NCBI GenBank assembly: GCA_900755095.1 | Contig: CAAEFE010000066.1 | Coordinates: forward strand, 1-64,000 | DNA: 64,000 nt | Reading direction: 5' to 3' | From: an uncultured Bacteroides sp. | Lineage (GTDB): Bacteria; Bacteroidota; Bacteroidia; Bacteroidales; Bacteroidaceae | Shown: piece after piece, positions 1 through 9,196 of the stretch | How positions within the stretch are numbered: position 1 is the stretch's first letter | Layout of the letters: each line of letters starts with the position of its first letter | The notes under the pieces: generated by a model | What the model saw: only the letters and a program-made list of their open reading frames with translations | What the model was told of the DNA's origin: nothing | The model's database searches: none | Program-made: the position numbers and the translations under genes

Positions 1-1
1 C

Positions 2-2791
2 TCCCAAACAATCACGCTTGCCAACGCACAACCTATAAAAGTAACCTTAGGAGAAGATACGCAAGTATTGGACGAAGTAGTTGTTACTGCATTGGGTATC
101 AAGCGTGCAACTAAGGCGTTAAGTTATAATGTACAAGAGGTAAAAGGTGACGAATTGACAGCTGTAAAAGATGCCAATTTTATGAATTCACTATCAGGAA
201 AGGTTGCCGGTGTTCAGATTAATAGTGGTGCAACCGGTGCTGGTGGTGCCACACGTGTTGTTATGCGTGGTATGAAATCTCTGACTAAAGATAACAATGC
301 ATTGTATGTAATTGACGGTGTACCTATTTTTAATACAGGAAAAAGCGGTGGCGAAGGATTATTTGGAGAGATGGGAGGATCAGATGCTGTTGCTGACTTA
401 AATCCGGACGATATTGCTAGTATTAGTATGATGACCGGTCCTTCTGCGGCAGCATTATATGGTTCTGCTGCGGCAAACGGTGTTGTTTTAATTACTACTA
501 AAAAAGGCAAAACAGAGAAAACTACCATAACAGTATCCAACAGTACTACTTTCTCTAAAGCATATATTATGCCGGATATGCAGAACCGTTATGGTACAAG
601 TTCCGGATTATTCAGCTGGGGAGAATTGACAAACCGTCGATATAACCCATCTGACTTCTTTGAAACAGGCTCCAATGTTATCAATTCGGTAGCATTATCT
701 ACAGGAAATACCAAAAACCAGACCTATCTTTCTGCTTCTACAACTAACTCCGGTGGAATTCTTCCGAATAACTCCTATAACCGTTATAATTTTACGGCAC
801 GTAATACCACCCATTTCCTGAATGATAAACTTACTCTGGATATCGGTGCACAATATATCGTTCAGAACAACAAAAACATGGTTTCTCAAGGACAGTATTA
901 TAATCCTCTCCCATCACTGTATCTATTCCCTCGTGGAGACAACTTTGACGAAATTCGTCTGTATGAGCGTTATAATACTAACTACGGCTATATGGAACAA
1001 TATTGGCCTTATGGTGATGCAAGTTTGTCATTACAAAATCCATATTGGATACAAAATCGCATCAACCGTACTTCCAACAAGAAACGTTATATGATGAACG
1101 CTTCTTTGAAATGGCAGGCTGCAGATTGGCTCAATGTTGTCGGTCGTGTCAATCTGGACAACTCCGACTACCGGAATAAAAACGAAAAATCTGCTTCTAC
1201 ATTAACAACATTCTGTGGTGTAAGCGGTGGTTTTGAAGATGCCATGCGTCAGGAACGTTCTTTATATGCCGATTTCCTGGCTAATATAGATAAAACATTT
1301 GGTGATTTTCATTTAACAGCCAATGTTGGTGCTTCCATATATCATACTTCAATGGATCAGTTATATATTGCAGGTGACCTGGTTATTCCTAACTTCTTCC
1401 AGATCAACAATATTAATTTCTCCGCCAACTATAAACCGGACCCTACCGGATATGAAGATGAAATTCAAAGTATTTTTGCCAGTGCTGAATTAAGTTGGAA
1501 AAATCAACTGTATCTAACCGTAACCGGACGTAATGACTGGGATTCAAAACTTGCATTCTCCAAACAGAAATCTTTCTTTTATCCGTCAGTCGGTTTATCG
1601 GCTTTATTATCAGAAATGGTTAAACTGCCCGAGGTGATCTCTTATGCTAAAATACGCGGTTCATATACAGTGGTAGCCTCTTCTTTCGATCGTTTCCTTA
1701 CTAATCCGGGTTACGAATACAACAGCCAGACACATAACTGGGCGAATCCGACCGTTTACCCGATGGACAACATGAAACCTGAAAAGACTAAGTCCTGGGA
1801 AATCGGTTTGAACTTGAAATTCTGGGGAAACCGTTTCAATTTAGACGCAACTTACTATCGTTCTAACACACTGAACCAAACATTTAAGGTAGATATTCCC
1901 TCTTCTTCCGGATATAAACAAGCGATTGTACAAGCTGGTAACGTGCAAAACCAAGGTCTTGAATTGGCTTTAGGGTTCAACGATAAATGGGCAGGATTCG
2001 GATGGTCTTCTAATGCAACCTTCACTCTAAACCGTAACAAGGTGAAACGACTGGCAAGCGGCAGCGTGAATCCCGTGACAGGAGAAGCTATCCAAATGGA
2101 TGAAATGAATGTGGGTTGGTTAGGTAAAGAGAATGTAGCTCCTCGCGTCATCCTGACAGAAGGAGGCTCCATGACTGATATCTATGTATACAACCAACTG
2201 ACAAAAGACAATAACGGTAATATAAAAGTCGATCAGAATGGTAATCTGGGTATCACTTCATCAAACACTCCGGTAAAAGTAGGTAATCTGGATGCTGATT
2301 TCAACCTCGGATGGACCAATCATTTCACTTATAAAGGAATTGATTTAGGAGTTGTATTATCAGCCCGCGTAGGCGGATTAGCTTATTCGGCTACTCAAGG
2401 TATCTTAGATTATTATGGAGTATCCGGAACATCTGCAACAGCTCGTGATAATGGTGGTATACCTATTAATAACGGTAAAGTTAACGCCCAAAAGTATTAC
2501 CAGACTATTGGTACGGGTGAAGGTGGCTACGGTCGTTATTATCTATATAGTGCAACCAATGTACGTTTGCAGGAATTGAGTCTAAACTATACACTTCCTA
2601 AAAGATGGTTTAAAAATGTGGCGAATGTTACTTTGGGTATTGTAGGACGTAATTTATGGATGATTTATTGTAAAGCCCCATTTGACCCGGAATTGTCTGC
2701 CTCTACCTCCAGTAACTATTATATGAATGTAGACTACTTTATGCAACCTAGCTTGCGTAACTTCGGTTTTAATGTGAAAGTTCAATTCTAA
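2..2791 (+). CDS. SusC/RagA-family TonB-dependent outer-membrane transporter, 5' end outside window
   Basis: This is the TonB-dependent porin of a SusCD glycan-uptake pair, which imports oligosaccharides across the outer membrane using TonB energy. The frame is open from base 2; the first visible residues are the end of the N-terminal carboxypeptidase-D-like domain. They run into a TonB-box-like LDEVVVTALG, the plug domain (GVQINSGATGAGG, then VLYVIDGVPI-like NALYVIDGVPI and SISMMTGPSAAALYGSAAANGVV) and a long beta-barrel ending in aromatic KVQF, as expected for a barrel signal. The signal peptide and most of the N-terminal extension lie before base 1. The SusD partner follows 17 nt downstream. 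Specificity cannot be read from the sequence, but the neighbouring GH18 enzyme points to GlcNAc-containing glycans such as host N-glycans (inference). Confidence 0.95.
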   Translation, partial: SQTITLANAQPIKVTLGEDTQVLDEVVVTALGIKRATKALSYNVQEVKGDELTAVKDANFMNSLSGKVAGVQINSGATGAGGATRVVMRGMKSLTKDNNALYVIDGVPIFNTGKSGGEGLFGEMGGSDAVADLNPDDIASISMMTGPSAAALYGSAAANGVVLITTKKGKTEKTTITVSNSTTFSKAYIMPDMQNRYGTSSGLFSWGELTNRRYNPSDFFETGSNVINSVALSTGNTKNQTYLSASTTNSGGILPNNSYNRYNFTARNTTHFLNDKLTLDIGAQYIVQNNKNMVSQGQYYNPLPSLYLFPRGDNFDEIRLYERYNTNYGYMEQYWPYGDASLSLQNPYWIQNRINRTSNKKRYMMNASLKWQAADWLNVVGRVNLDNSDYRNKNEKSASTLTTFCGVSGGFEDAMRQERSLYADFLANIDKTFGDFHLTANVGASIYHTSMDQLYIAGDLVIPNFFQINNINFSANYKPDPTGYEDEIQSIFASAELSWKNQLYLTVTGRNDWDSKLAFSKQKSFFYPSVGLSALLSEMVKLPEVISYAKIRGSYTVVASSFDRFLTNPGYEYNSQTHNWANPTVYPMDNMKPEKTKSWEIGLNLKFWGNRFNLDATYYRSNTLNQTFKVDIPSSSGYKQAIVQAGNVQNQGLELALGFNDKWAGFGWSSNATFTLNRNKVKRLASGSVNPVTGEAIQMDEMNVGWLGKENVAPRVILTEGGSMTDIYVYNQLTKDNNGNIKVDQNGNLGITSSNTPVKVGNLDADFNLGWTNHFTYKGIDLGVVLSARVGGLAYSATQGILDYYGVSGTSATARDNGGIPINNGKVNAQKYYQTIGTGEGGYGRYYLYSATNVRLQELSLNYTLPKRWFKNVANVTLGIVGRNLWMIYCKAPFDPELSASTSSNYYMNVDYFMQPSLRNFGFNVKVQF

Positions 2792-2808
2792 AAGAAAAAG
2801 CTAATGTT

Positions 2809-4359
2809 ATGAGAAAATATTTAAGAAATATCACAGTCGGTGCCGCTCTGTTGTTACTGGCAGGAAGTTGTACCGATAAATTTGAGGAGTATAATACGAA
2901 TCAATATCAAATTCATGATGCAGACCCTGCGACTTTGATGAAGTCTATGATTGAAACAATTGTGAATATTCAGCAGAATGACTCTCAAATGCAAGATCAG
3001 ATGGTGGGACAGTTAGGTGGCTATCTATGCTGTTCTAACACATGGAGTGGTACAAACTTCAGCACATTCAATCAGAGTGATGCCTGGAATGCTACCCCCT
3101 GGAACACTCCGTTTGAAAAAATATATGGAAACTTTTTCCAAATACAGGAAGCAACTAATTCTACGGGACATTATTATGCTTTTGCGTGTATGATACGTGC
3201 AATAACGATGCTTCGCGTTGCGGATTGTTATGGACCGATGCCTTACAGCCAAGTAAAGAAGGGTAATTTCTATGTATCTTATGATACCCAGGAACAGGTC
3301 TATACCAGTATATTAAGTGATTTAGCCAATGCAGCTGATGTTTTGTACAACTATTATGTAGAAACAAATGGCAATGCCCCATTGGGGGCCAATGATCCGG
3401 TTTTTGATGGAAATTATTCAGGTTGGGCTAAGCTAGCCAATTCAATGCGCTTACGTGTTGCAATGCGAATCAGCGGAACATGGCCTGGCATTGCTCAAGA
3501 GGCAGCTGAAGCAGCAGTAACACATAAAGCAGGATTGATTGAAAGTAATTCGGATAATGCTATGCTTTCTTGTGGCACACAGAGTAATCCATATCAACTG
3601 GCAGCTGTAAGTTGGGGTGATCTGCGTGTGAATGCAAATATTGTAGATTATATGAATGCATATGGCGATCCACGTATGCCGAAGTTCTTTAATAAGTCTA
3701 CCCTTGCCGGGAAAACAGATAAATATGTAGGTATGCGTACAGGAGATGCTGATTTTAAAAAGGCAGACGCTGCAGGATTTTCTATTCCCGCATATACGGC
3801 AACCTCTAAATTAATGGTTTTCTGCGCTGCAGAAACGGCTTTTTTACGTGCAGAAGGAAAATTGCGTGGTTGGAATGTCGGTTCTAAAACAGCAAAAGCC
3901 TATTACGAAGATGGTATTAATTTGTCAATGGAACAATATCAGGTTTCAGCCACTGAATACTTGAAGATTGACGAAGCTCCTGTCGTATCACATGAAAGTG
4001 ATGCTGTGCAAAATGCTACTGCTACAATTACCAATACAGTGAGTGTGATGTGGGATGACAGTGAGGCTGATAACGTAAATGGAAAAAATTTCCAACGTGT
4101 CATTACTCAAAAATGGATCGCCAATTATCCATTAGGATTGGAAGCATGGGCTGAATATCGCCGTACAGGTTATCCGGAACTTTATCCTTGTATCGACAAT
4201 CTATCAGATTGTGGAGTGAGTAGCCAACGCGGTATGCGTCGTCTAAGCTTCCCTTATACAGAGGCACAAAACAATAAAGCCAATTATGATCTGGGAGTAG
4301 CAGAACTAGGCGGTGCTGATAACGAAGCTACTGACTTAAAGTGGGCTAAAAAGAACTAA
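2809..4359 (+). CDS. SusD/RagB-family glycan-binding lipoprotein
   Basis: SusD-type lids sit on the SusC barrel at the cell surface and capture glycan for import. The 516-aa product starts with a lipoprotein signal ending in AGSC (Cys21), followed by TDKFEEYNTNQYQIHDADP, typical of the SusD-like_2 branch of the family. Helical TPR-like segments run through the middle (for example FACMIRAITMLRVADCYGPMPYSQ), and the C-terminus has the usual NYPLGLEAWAEYRRTGYP motif. It directly follows the SusC gene and precedes a GH18 lipoprotein by 27 nt, so the genes are probably cotranscribed. The family assignment is secure; the ligand is unknown. Confidence 0.94.
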   Translation: MRKYLRNITVGAALLLLAGSCTDKFEEYNTNQYQIHDADPATLMKSMIETIVNIQQNDSQMQDQMVGQLGGYLCCSNTWSGTNFSTFNQSDAWNATPWNTPFEKIYGNFFQIQEATNSTGHYYAFACMIRAITMLRVADCYGPMPYSQVKKGNFYVSYDTQEQVYTSILSDLANAADVLYNYYVETNGNAPLGANDPVFDGNYSGWAKLANSMRLRVAMRISGTWPGIAQEAAEAAVTHKAGLIESNSDNAMLSCGTQSNPYQLAAVSWGDLRVNANIVDYMNAYGDPRMPKFFNKSTLAGKTDKYVGMRTGDADFKKADAAGFSIPAYTATSKLMVFCAAETAFLRAEGKLRGWNVGSKTAKAYYEDGINLSMEQYQVSATEYLKIDEAPVVSHESDAVQNATATITNTVSVMWDDSEADNVNGKNFQRVITQKWIANYPLGLEAWAEYRRTGYPELYPCIDNLSDCGVSSQRGMRRLSFPYTEAQNNKANYDLGVAELGGADNEATDLKWAKKN

Positions 4360-4386
4360 TTTATATAATGCATAAAAAGGACTTTT

Positions 4387-5526
4387 ATGAAGAAAATTTA
4401 TTTATTATACATTGTACTCATATCACTGGCAACGACCTCATTGATCGGTTGCAGTGACTGGACGGAGTCGGAAGCAAAAACTTTTCCCGAATCGATCGTA
4501 TCGGATGAATATTATGCGGCCTTGCGTGCCTATAAGCAGACAGATCACCAAGTTGCCTTTGGCTGGTTTGGTGGCTGGAGTGGTGAAGGTGCCTATATGA
4601 AAAGCTCTTTAGCCGGTATTCCTGATAGTGTAGATATTGTTTCTATTTGGGGAAATTGGTCGAACATTACAGAAGCTCAAAAAAAAGATCTGCAATTTTG
4701 CCAACAAGTTAAAGGAACTCGTTTTACCATGTGTTTTATTATCAGAAGTGTAGGCGATCAAATTACTCCGCAGAATATTCGTGAAAATTGGGAAAATATG
4801 GGATTTTCATCCGAAAAAGAAGCTGTGAATGATTTTTGGGAATGGCCTTCCGATGAATCAAATAAGGAAGCAATAGAAGCATCCATTCGCAAATATGCAA
4901 GCGCCATTGCCGATACAGTAAACAAATATGGTTACGACGGCTTTGATATCGATTATGAACCTAATTTCGGCAACCCCGGTAATATCGTAGACGAAGACGA
5001 TAGAATGTTTGCATTTGTTGATGAACTAGGCAAATATTTCGGTCCGAAATCAGGAACAGGTAAATTATTAGTTATCGATGGCGAACCACAGAGCATAACA
5101 GGTAGACCTGAAGTCGGGTTATATTTTGACTATTTTATCATTCAGGCTTACAATAATAGTAGTCCTGGCAGTGATTCTAAACTCGATAAACGTCTTATCA
5201 CAGGCGGCGTAGCAGGTGCAGGACTTGTTCAGACGTATAGCAGTGTCATGTCTGAAGAACAAATCACGAAGATGACCATCATGACCGAGAATTTCGAGGC
5301 TACTGATGCTGCTATGGACGGTGGATATGATTACACTGATCGTTATGGTAACAAAATGAAATCTCTCGAAGGAATGGCACGCTGGCAACCAAGTAACGGA
5401 TTCCGTAAAGGTGGTGCAGGAACCTATCATATGGAAGCAGAGTATGGAACTTCACCAGAATATAAAAATATACGCCGTGTTATTCAAATTATGAACCCGT
5501 CATCACATTCATTACTTAAAAATTAA
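4387..5526 (+). CDS. GH18 glycoside hydrolase lipoprotein (endo-beta-N-acetylglucosaminidase-like)
   Basis: GH18 enzymes cleave beta-1,4 bonds between GlcNAc units with a substrate-assisted mechanism. The 379-aa product has a lipoprotein signal (SLIGC, Cys22), so it is probably surface-anchored. The catalytic signature DxxDxDxE is complete: Asp184, Asp187, Asp189 and the acid/base Glu191 within GYDGFDIDYEP. Other GH18 barrel features are SIWGNW near residue 90 and DYFIIQAYNNSS near residue 250. Bacteroides loci that pair SusCD with a GH18 enzyme and DUF1735 surface proteins act on N-glycans of host glycoproteins, so an endo-beta-N-acetylglucosaminidase role is likely, but chitinase-like activity is not excluded. 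Unlike some relatives, it has no DUF1735 domain of its own; that domain is on the two following proteins. Confidence 0.88.
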   Translation: MKKIYLLYIVLISLATTSLIGCSDWTESEAKTFPESIVSDEYYAALRAYKQTDHQVAFGWFGGWSGEGAYMKSSLAGIPDSVDIVSIWGNWSNITEAQKKDLQFCQQVKGTRFTMCFIIRSVGDQITPQNIRENWENMGFSSEKEAVNDFWEWPSDESNKEAIEASIRKYASAIADTVNKYGYDGFDIDYEPNFGNPGNIVDEDDRMFAFVDELGKYFGPKSGTGKLLVIDGEPQSITGRPEVGLYFDYFIIQAYNNSSPGSDSKLDKRLITGGVAGAGLVQTYSSVMSEEQITKMTIMTENFEATDAAMDGGYDYTDRYGNKMKSLEGMARWQPSNGFRKGGAGTYHMEAEYGTSPEYKNIRRVIQIMNPSSHSLLKN

Positions 5527-5534
5527 TGTAAACT

Positions 5535-6734
5535 ATGAAACGTATGAATTATATAAAAATTTTATGCTTCTCCGCAGTCATAACAGGCTTAGGAAGTATA
5601 GTAAGTTGTGGAGATGCAAAATACGATACTTTAGATACACATGCTTATATTGAAGAAGCTCTTTCCAGTACAAGTCAAAAAGTGACCGTACAGGCTACTG
5701 GAGAAAGTTTTACTACCCTAAATGTGCATCTTAGTAATCTTTCTTCTACAGACAATCATTATAAATTGGTTACAGATCAATCAGTACTGGACACTTATAA
5801 CCATATTAATGGAACCGGATATATAATGTTGCCCAAAGATTATTATACGTTGCCGGAAACGATTACTGTAAAAGCAGGACAATATGCAGCCGATGCCCTC
5901 TCCATCGCTTTGAAAGCTTTCAGTCAGGAAATGATGAAATCGGGAGAATCATATGCACTGCCTGTAAAACTAGTATTGCAAGATGGAAGTATTTCACCGA
6001 TGGAAAATACCGGAACCTTTGTTATTTTGGCAGAAAGTATTATCGAATTTTCAGCTCCAATGTTTGTTGGCGCTCCTAGTTTAAAAGCTAATAAATTCAC
6101 AGAATCTCCCGAAACGTATTCACAATATACGATAGAGGTTCGTTTTCAGGTAGCCAACACAGCTGACCGTGACCGTGCAGTATTTAAGAACGGAGGAGAT
6201 GATGCAAACTTCATCCTTTTACGTTTTGAGGATCCTCAAAGTGACAATGAAAATTATAAGGCACATTCATTAGTACAGATTGTAGGACGTAACCGGCTTT
6301 ATTTGAATCCAAGTAATTCTTTCAAGCCAAACGAATGGCAACATTTAGCATTGGTCTGTGATGGTTCCAACTATCGACTTTACATAAACGGAGTTGATTC
6401 GGGTGTGTTGAGTATACCAACAGGAGCAACAACTTTCTCTGATGTAAATTGGTTCTGCTTAGGTGATGATTCTTATAGTAGATGGGGAAACTGTAAAATT
6501 TTGATGAGTGAAGCACGTATCTGGTCTGTAGTTCGTTCCGCTTCTCAAATTCAAAATAACATGACTCAAGTTAGCCCAAAATCTGTAGGTTTGGAAGCTT
6601 ATTGGCGATTCAATGAAGGACAAGGCAATGTATTCGAAGATGCAACCGGCAAAGGTCATACATTGACTACTTCTGCTACTCCTACCTGGATTGACGGTAT
6701 TTTATCTACAGATAAATCTACCGAATGGAAATAG
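5535..6734 (+). CDS. DUF1735 + LamG (concanavalin-like) surface glycan-binding lipoprotein
   Basis: The 399-aa product has a lipoprotein signal ending SIVSC (Cys25). Residues of about 35-160 form a DUF1735 domain (HAYIEEAL, then the strand pattern leading to TITVKAGQYAADAL and SYALPVKL). Residues of about 190-390 form a LamG/concanavalin-A-like jelly roll (YTIEVRFQV, EWQHLALVCDGSNYRLYING, EAYWRFNEGQGNVFEDATGKGHTL). No catalytic signature is visible, so a surface glycan-binding role for the locus is the best inference. It lies 8 nt after the GH18 gene, consistent with one operon. Confidence 0.86.
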   Translation: MKRMNYIKILCFSAVITGLGSIVSCGDAKYDTLDTHAYIEEALSSTSQKVTVQATGESFTTLNVHLSNLSSTDNHYKLVTDQSVLDTYNHINGTGYIMLPKDYYTLPETITVKAGQYAADALSIALKAFSQEMMKSGESYALPVKLVLQDGSISPMENTGTFVILAESIIEFSAPMFVGAPSLKANKFTESPETYSQYTIEVRFQVANTADRDRAVFKNGGDDANFILLRFEDPQSDNENYKAHSLVQIVGRNRLYLNPSNSFKPNEWQHLALVCDGSNYRLYINGVDSGVLSIPTGATTFSDVNWFCLGDDSYSRWGNCKILMSEARIWSVVRSASQIQNNMTQVSPKSVGLEAYWRFNEGQGNVFEDATGKGHTLTTSATPTWIDGILSTDKSTEWK

Positions 6735-6757
6735 TAATAATTTAATCGTATGTACAT

Positions 6758-7709
6758 ATGAAAAATATATTTCAATCACTATCAATAGCAACTCTACTCG
6801 GCTTGTTTGTCCCGTTCATTTCGTCCTGTAGCGATGATGAAGACGTTTTTAACGAGTGGAATGCTACGTATGTGTCTCTACAGAGAAATGACTATTTATC
6901 GGGGAATGTAAAAAAGTTCAATCTGACTCATGATGCGAATGGAATCGGAGGAGATGAAATTAAGATGGCTTTTACTGTAAAAACACAGAAAGCAGTCTCT
7001 ACAGATATGGTTATCGCATTAAGTGCAAAAAGTGAAACAGAAGGGCTTGATGCAAGCCAGATCGTTTTAAGTTCCTCACAGGTTACTCTCAAAGAAGGAC
7101 AGATGACTTCTGAAGAAATCACTGCGACGGTTGATCCGACGATATTTGCCAGTATCATGGAAAAAACAAGTTTCTCTTTCAGTGTCTCAATCAGTAATGT
7201 AACTACCAATGATAAGAACACTGTTATTAGCAGTAGTTTAAGTACATTGCCTGTCATTATTAATAAAGCTGCCTATTGTAATCTAAAAAGCGGTATTCCT
7301 AGTAATAGCCAACTTATCAGTAATCGCGCCGGCTGGATTATTAATGTAGAAGAAGGAGTAGAAGGCGCACCCAATAATTTAATCGATGGCAAGACTGGAA
7401 CTGACGTTGCTCTAAATAATAAAGGATTCTGGTTTACTGTTGATTTAGGAGAAGCTAAGGTTTTAACAGGTATCAAAACGAATCATTGGGCCAATGCATA
7501 TGCTCCTAGAGAAGTGGAAATATTACAGTCTGAAAATGGTACGACATGGAAATCATTGAGTTCATTAGCAAATCTCCGGTGGTACACAGAATATTACGTT
7601 CATTTCTCCTATTACTACGCGATATCTGAAATATCAGATTATTACTATCTCTACAAACGGTCGTACGGATGTTACAGAATTTAATGTTTACGAACCCAAA
7701 AGTGAGTAA
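6758..7709 (+). pseudogene. DUF1735 + F5/8 type C (CBM32-like) lipoprotein, frameshifted near its 3' end
   Basis: The reading frame from 6758 encodes a lipoprotein signal (FISSC, Cys24), a DUF1735 domain (about residues 35-165) and the start of a discoidin/F5/8 type C domain (NLIDGKTGTDVALNNKGFWF, then DLGEAKVLTGIKTNHW). After SSLANLR the frame turns into unrelated aromatic-rich residues and stops at 7684. The +1-shifted frame from about base 7578 continues the domain with the conserved strand TTRYLKYQI, then NGRTDVTEFNVYEPKSE and a stop at 7707-7709. Removing one base in CTCCGGTGG (7574-7582) would restore a continuous protein. Either the last gene of this locus is truncated by a single-base insertion, or this is a sequencing error; 308 residues are still encoded. 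Confidence 0.82.
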
Positions 7710-7775
7710 GTATTTATGAATAGATAACTATAAAAATATAGAATAGAGGCTATCAAACAGGCCTTAAGTTCATAA

Positions 7776-7861
7776 AATCACCCTCATTACAATGAACTGC
7801 ACCCCAAAAGTTGAACACAAAACTTAAGGAGTGCAGTTCAGTCATGTAGTGAGGGTGATTT
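7776..7861. repeat. Large imperfect palindrome with insertion-sequence-like ends
   Basis: An outer arm AATCACCCTCATTACA (from 7777) pairs with TGTAGTGAGGGTGATT (7845-7860). The inner arms TGAACTGCACCCCAAAAGTT (7793-7812) and AACTTAAGGAGTGCAGTTCA (7821-7840) are near-complementary and separated by 8 nt. The inner arm resembles terminal inverted repeats of IS3-type elements, as if two ends had been joined with the interior lost. A role as terminator for the upstream locus is also possible. Confidence 0.6.
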
Positions 7862-7918
7862 CTCGTGTTAAAGACTATCTAATCAAATCCCATTCCAATC
7901 AGTTTGCCACTACATATA

Positions 7919-7969
7919 TGTGAAATGCCCCCAGAAAGTTATGTATCTAACTTTTGGGAGCACTTCACA
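7919..7969. repeat. Second IS-end-like palindrome
   Basis: TGTGAAATGCCCCCAGAAAG (from 7919) and TAACTTTTGGGAGCACTTCA (7948-7967) form a near-perfect palindrome around a short centre. Its arms are similar in sequence to those of the palindrome 58 bp upstream. Together they occupy most of the 333-bp gap between the glycan locus (ends 7709) and the anti-sigma gene (8043). The rest of the gap shows no gene; a short stem CTGTC...GACAG at 7998-8018 is the only other structure seen. Confidence 0.55.
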
Positions 7970-8042
7970 TCTTTATATAACGAACAAACCTTAATCTGTC
8001 AAGATCTAATTAGACAGCCTTTTAGAAACACTAACCTATCTC

Positions 8043-9035
8043 TTATTTCTTCATCACTCGGACAATCCGTCCGTCTTTCTTATAAGAGAAATGATTGGTA
8101 TGCATTAATACATTCAGTATCTCATCAGCAGTGCTATCAGTAGAGAATTCACCGGTAAACCGTTCTGATTTCAATGCTTCATCCTTATAGATAAATTTGA
8201 TGTCGTACAACTTCTCCATAATATTGGTTATTTCCAATAAAGACTGTTGCTTAAATTCCAACTTGCCATTAATCCAGAGAAGCACATCTGTAGGTTGGTT
8301 ATATTCAATTAACTCTGCTTGATAAGTATCCGTATTTACATTCAATGTCTGTCCCGGTTTCAACAAATAACCATTCTCTTCCGTTCGCGGAGAATCTACC
8401 CGTACCAGTCCTTGAAGCAAGGTAGTCACTACCCTATTCTCATCTTGGCGTGCACGCACATTAAATTTCGTACCAAGCACACAAGTCTTGATTTGCTTAC
8501 TATTTACTATAAATGGAGCATGTTTATCATGAGACACTTCAAAATAGGCTTCACCCGACAAATCGATTTGACGATCCGAACTCCATAAAGAATTATGATA
8601 AACTATTTTTGAAGATGCATTCAGCCATACCTTACTACCATCCGGCAACACAGTCTGCGCTCTCTGTCCGGCAGCAGTTATCACCTCATAATCCGAAAGC
8701 TTATTAGAAAGTAATCCCCAGGCAATTCCACCGGCAAAAACGAGTCCGGTAAGAAAAGCAGCCGCCACAGTAGCATAACGTCCCCAACGGATTGAAATAC
8801 TTTTCCGCTTAGCCTTTTTCTCCTTTTCTCTGATAGCTGATTTAAATTGATCCAATGACGCCTCTGTATCTACAGTATTCATCACCGCTATACGCTCACC
8901 TACAAAGAGAGTGTAATAAAGTTGCTCCAAAGTTTTCCGGTTTTCCGGCCCTTCCTCGCACCAAGCTTCCACCCGAGCAGCTTCTTCATCATTACATTCA
9001 CCTTGCAGGTAATTCACCAAGATAGTTTCATCCAT
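8043..9035 (-). CDS. FecR-family anti-sigma factor
   Basis: FecR-type proteins span the inner membrane, hold an ECF sigma factor and release it when the cognate TonB-dependent transporter senses ligand. The 330-aa product has an N-terminal cytoplasmic segment (about 1-85, MDETILVNYLQGECNDEEAARVE...), a single membrane helix (about 88-110, ATVAAAFLTGLVFAGGIAWG) and a periplasmic FecR domain with the family motif TAAGQRAQTVLPDGSKVWLN. A DUF4974-like C-terminus follows (ELKFKQQSLLEITNIMEKLYDIKF). It is transcribed divergently from the ECF sigma gene, whereas most Bacteroides pairs are colinear. The likely partner transporter is the SusC gene at the left edge (inference from proximity). Confidence 0.92.
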   Translation of the reverse strand: MDETILVNYLQGECNDEEAARVEAWCEEGPENRKTLEQLYYTLFVGERIAVMNTVDTEASLDQFKSAIREKEKKAKRKSISIRWGRYATVAAAFLTGLVFAGGIAWGLLSNKLSDYEVITAAGQRAQTVLPDGSKVWLNASSKIVYHNSLWSSDRQIDLSGEAYFEVSHDKHAPFIVNSKQIKTCVLGTKFNVRARQDENRVVTTLLQGLVRVDSPRTEENGYLLKPGQTLNVNTDTYQAELIEYNQPTDVLLWINGKLEFKQQSLLEITNIMEKLYDIKFIYKDEALKSERFTGEFSTDSTADEILNVLMHTNHFSYKKDGRIVRVMKK

Positions 9036-9095
9036 GCTCTTTTATCTTTTTACAAAAAAAACTATAATACCTTTGTAGTAATACAGTTGTGAGCA

Positions 9096-9103
9096 CAAAT
9101 ATA
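9096..9103 (-). promoter_or_regulatory. Candidate promoter -7 box for the anti-sigma gene
   Basis: The minus strand reads TATATTTG, an exact match to the Bacteroides -7 element TAnnTTTG, about 60 nt before the FecR start codon. No good -33 TTG was found at the usual spacing, so this is a candidate only. Confidence 0.4.
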
Positions 9104-9167
9104 CTAAAGAGAAAAAGAAAAAAATATTTTTTCTCGCATTTTTATTTCATTTATCTACTTCTTTCAT

Positions 9168-9175
9168 TATTTTTG
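9168..9175 (+). promoter_or_regulatory. Candidate promoter -7 box for the ECF sigma gene
   Basis: TATTTTTG matches TAnnTTTG exactly and ends 21 nt before the ATG at 9197, preceded by T-rich sequence where the -33 box should lie. A second match, TACCTTTG at 9068-9075 on the same strand, could give a longer leader. Confidence 0.45.
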
Positions 9176-9196
9176 TCTTACATAAATTAAAAGAGA

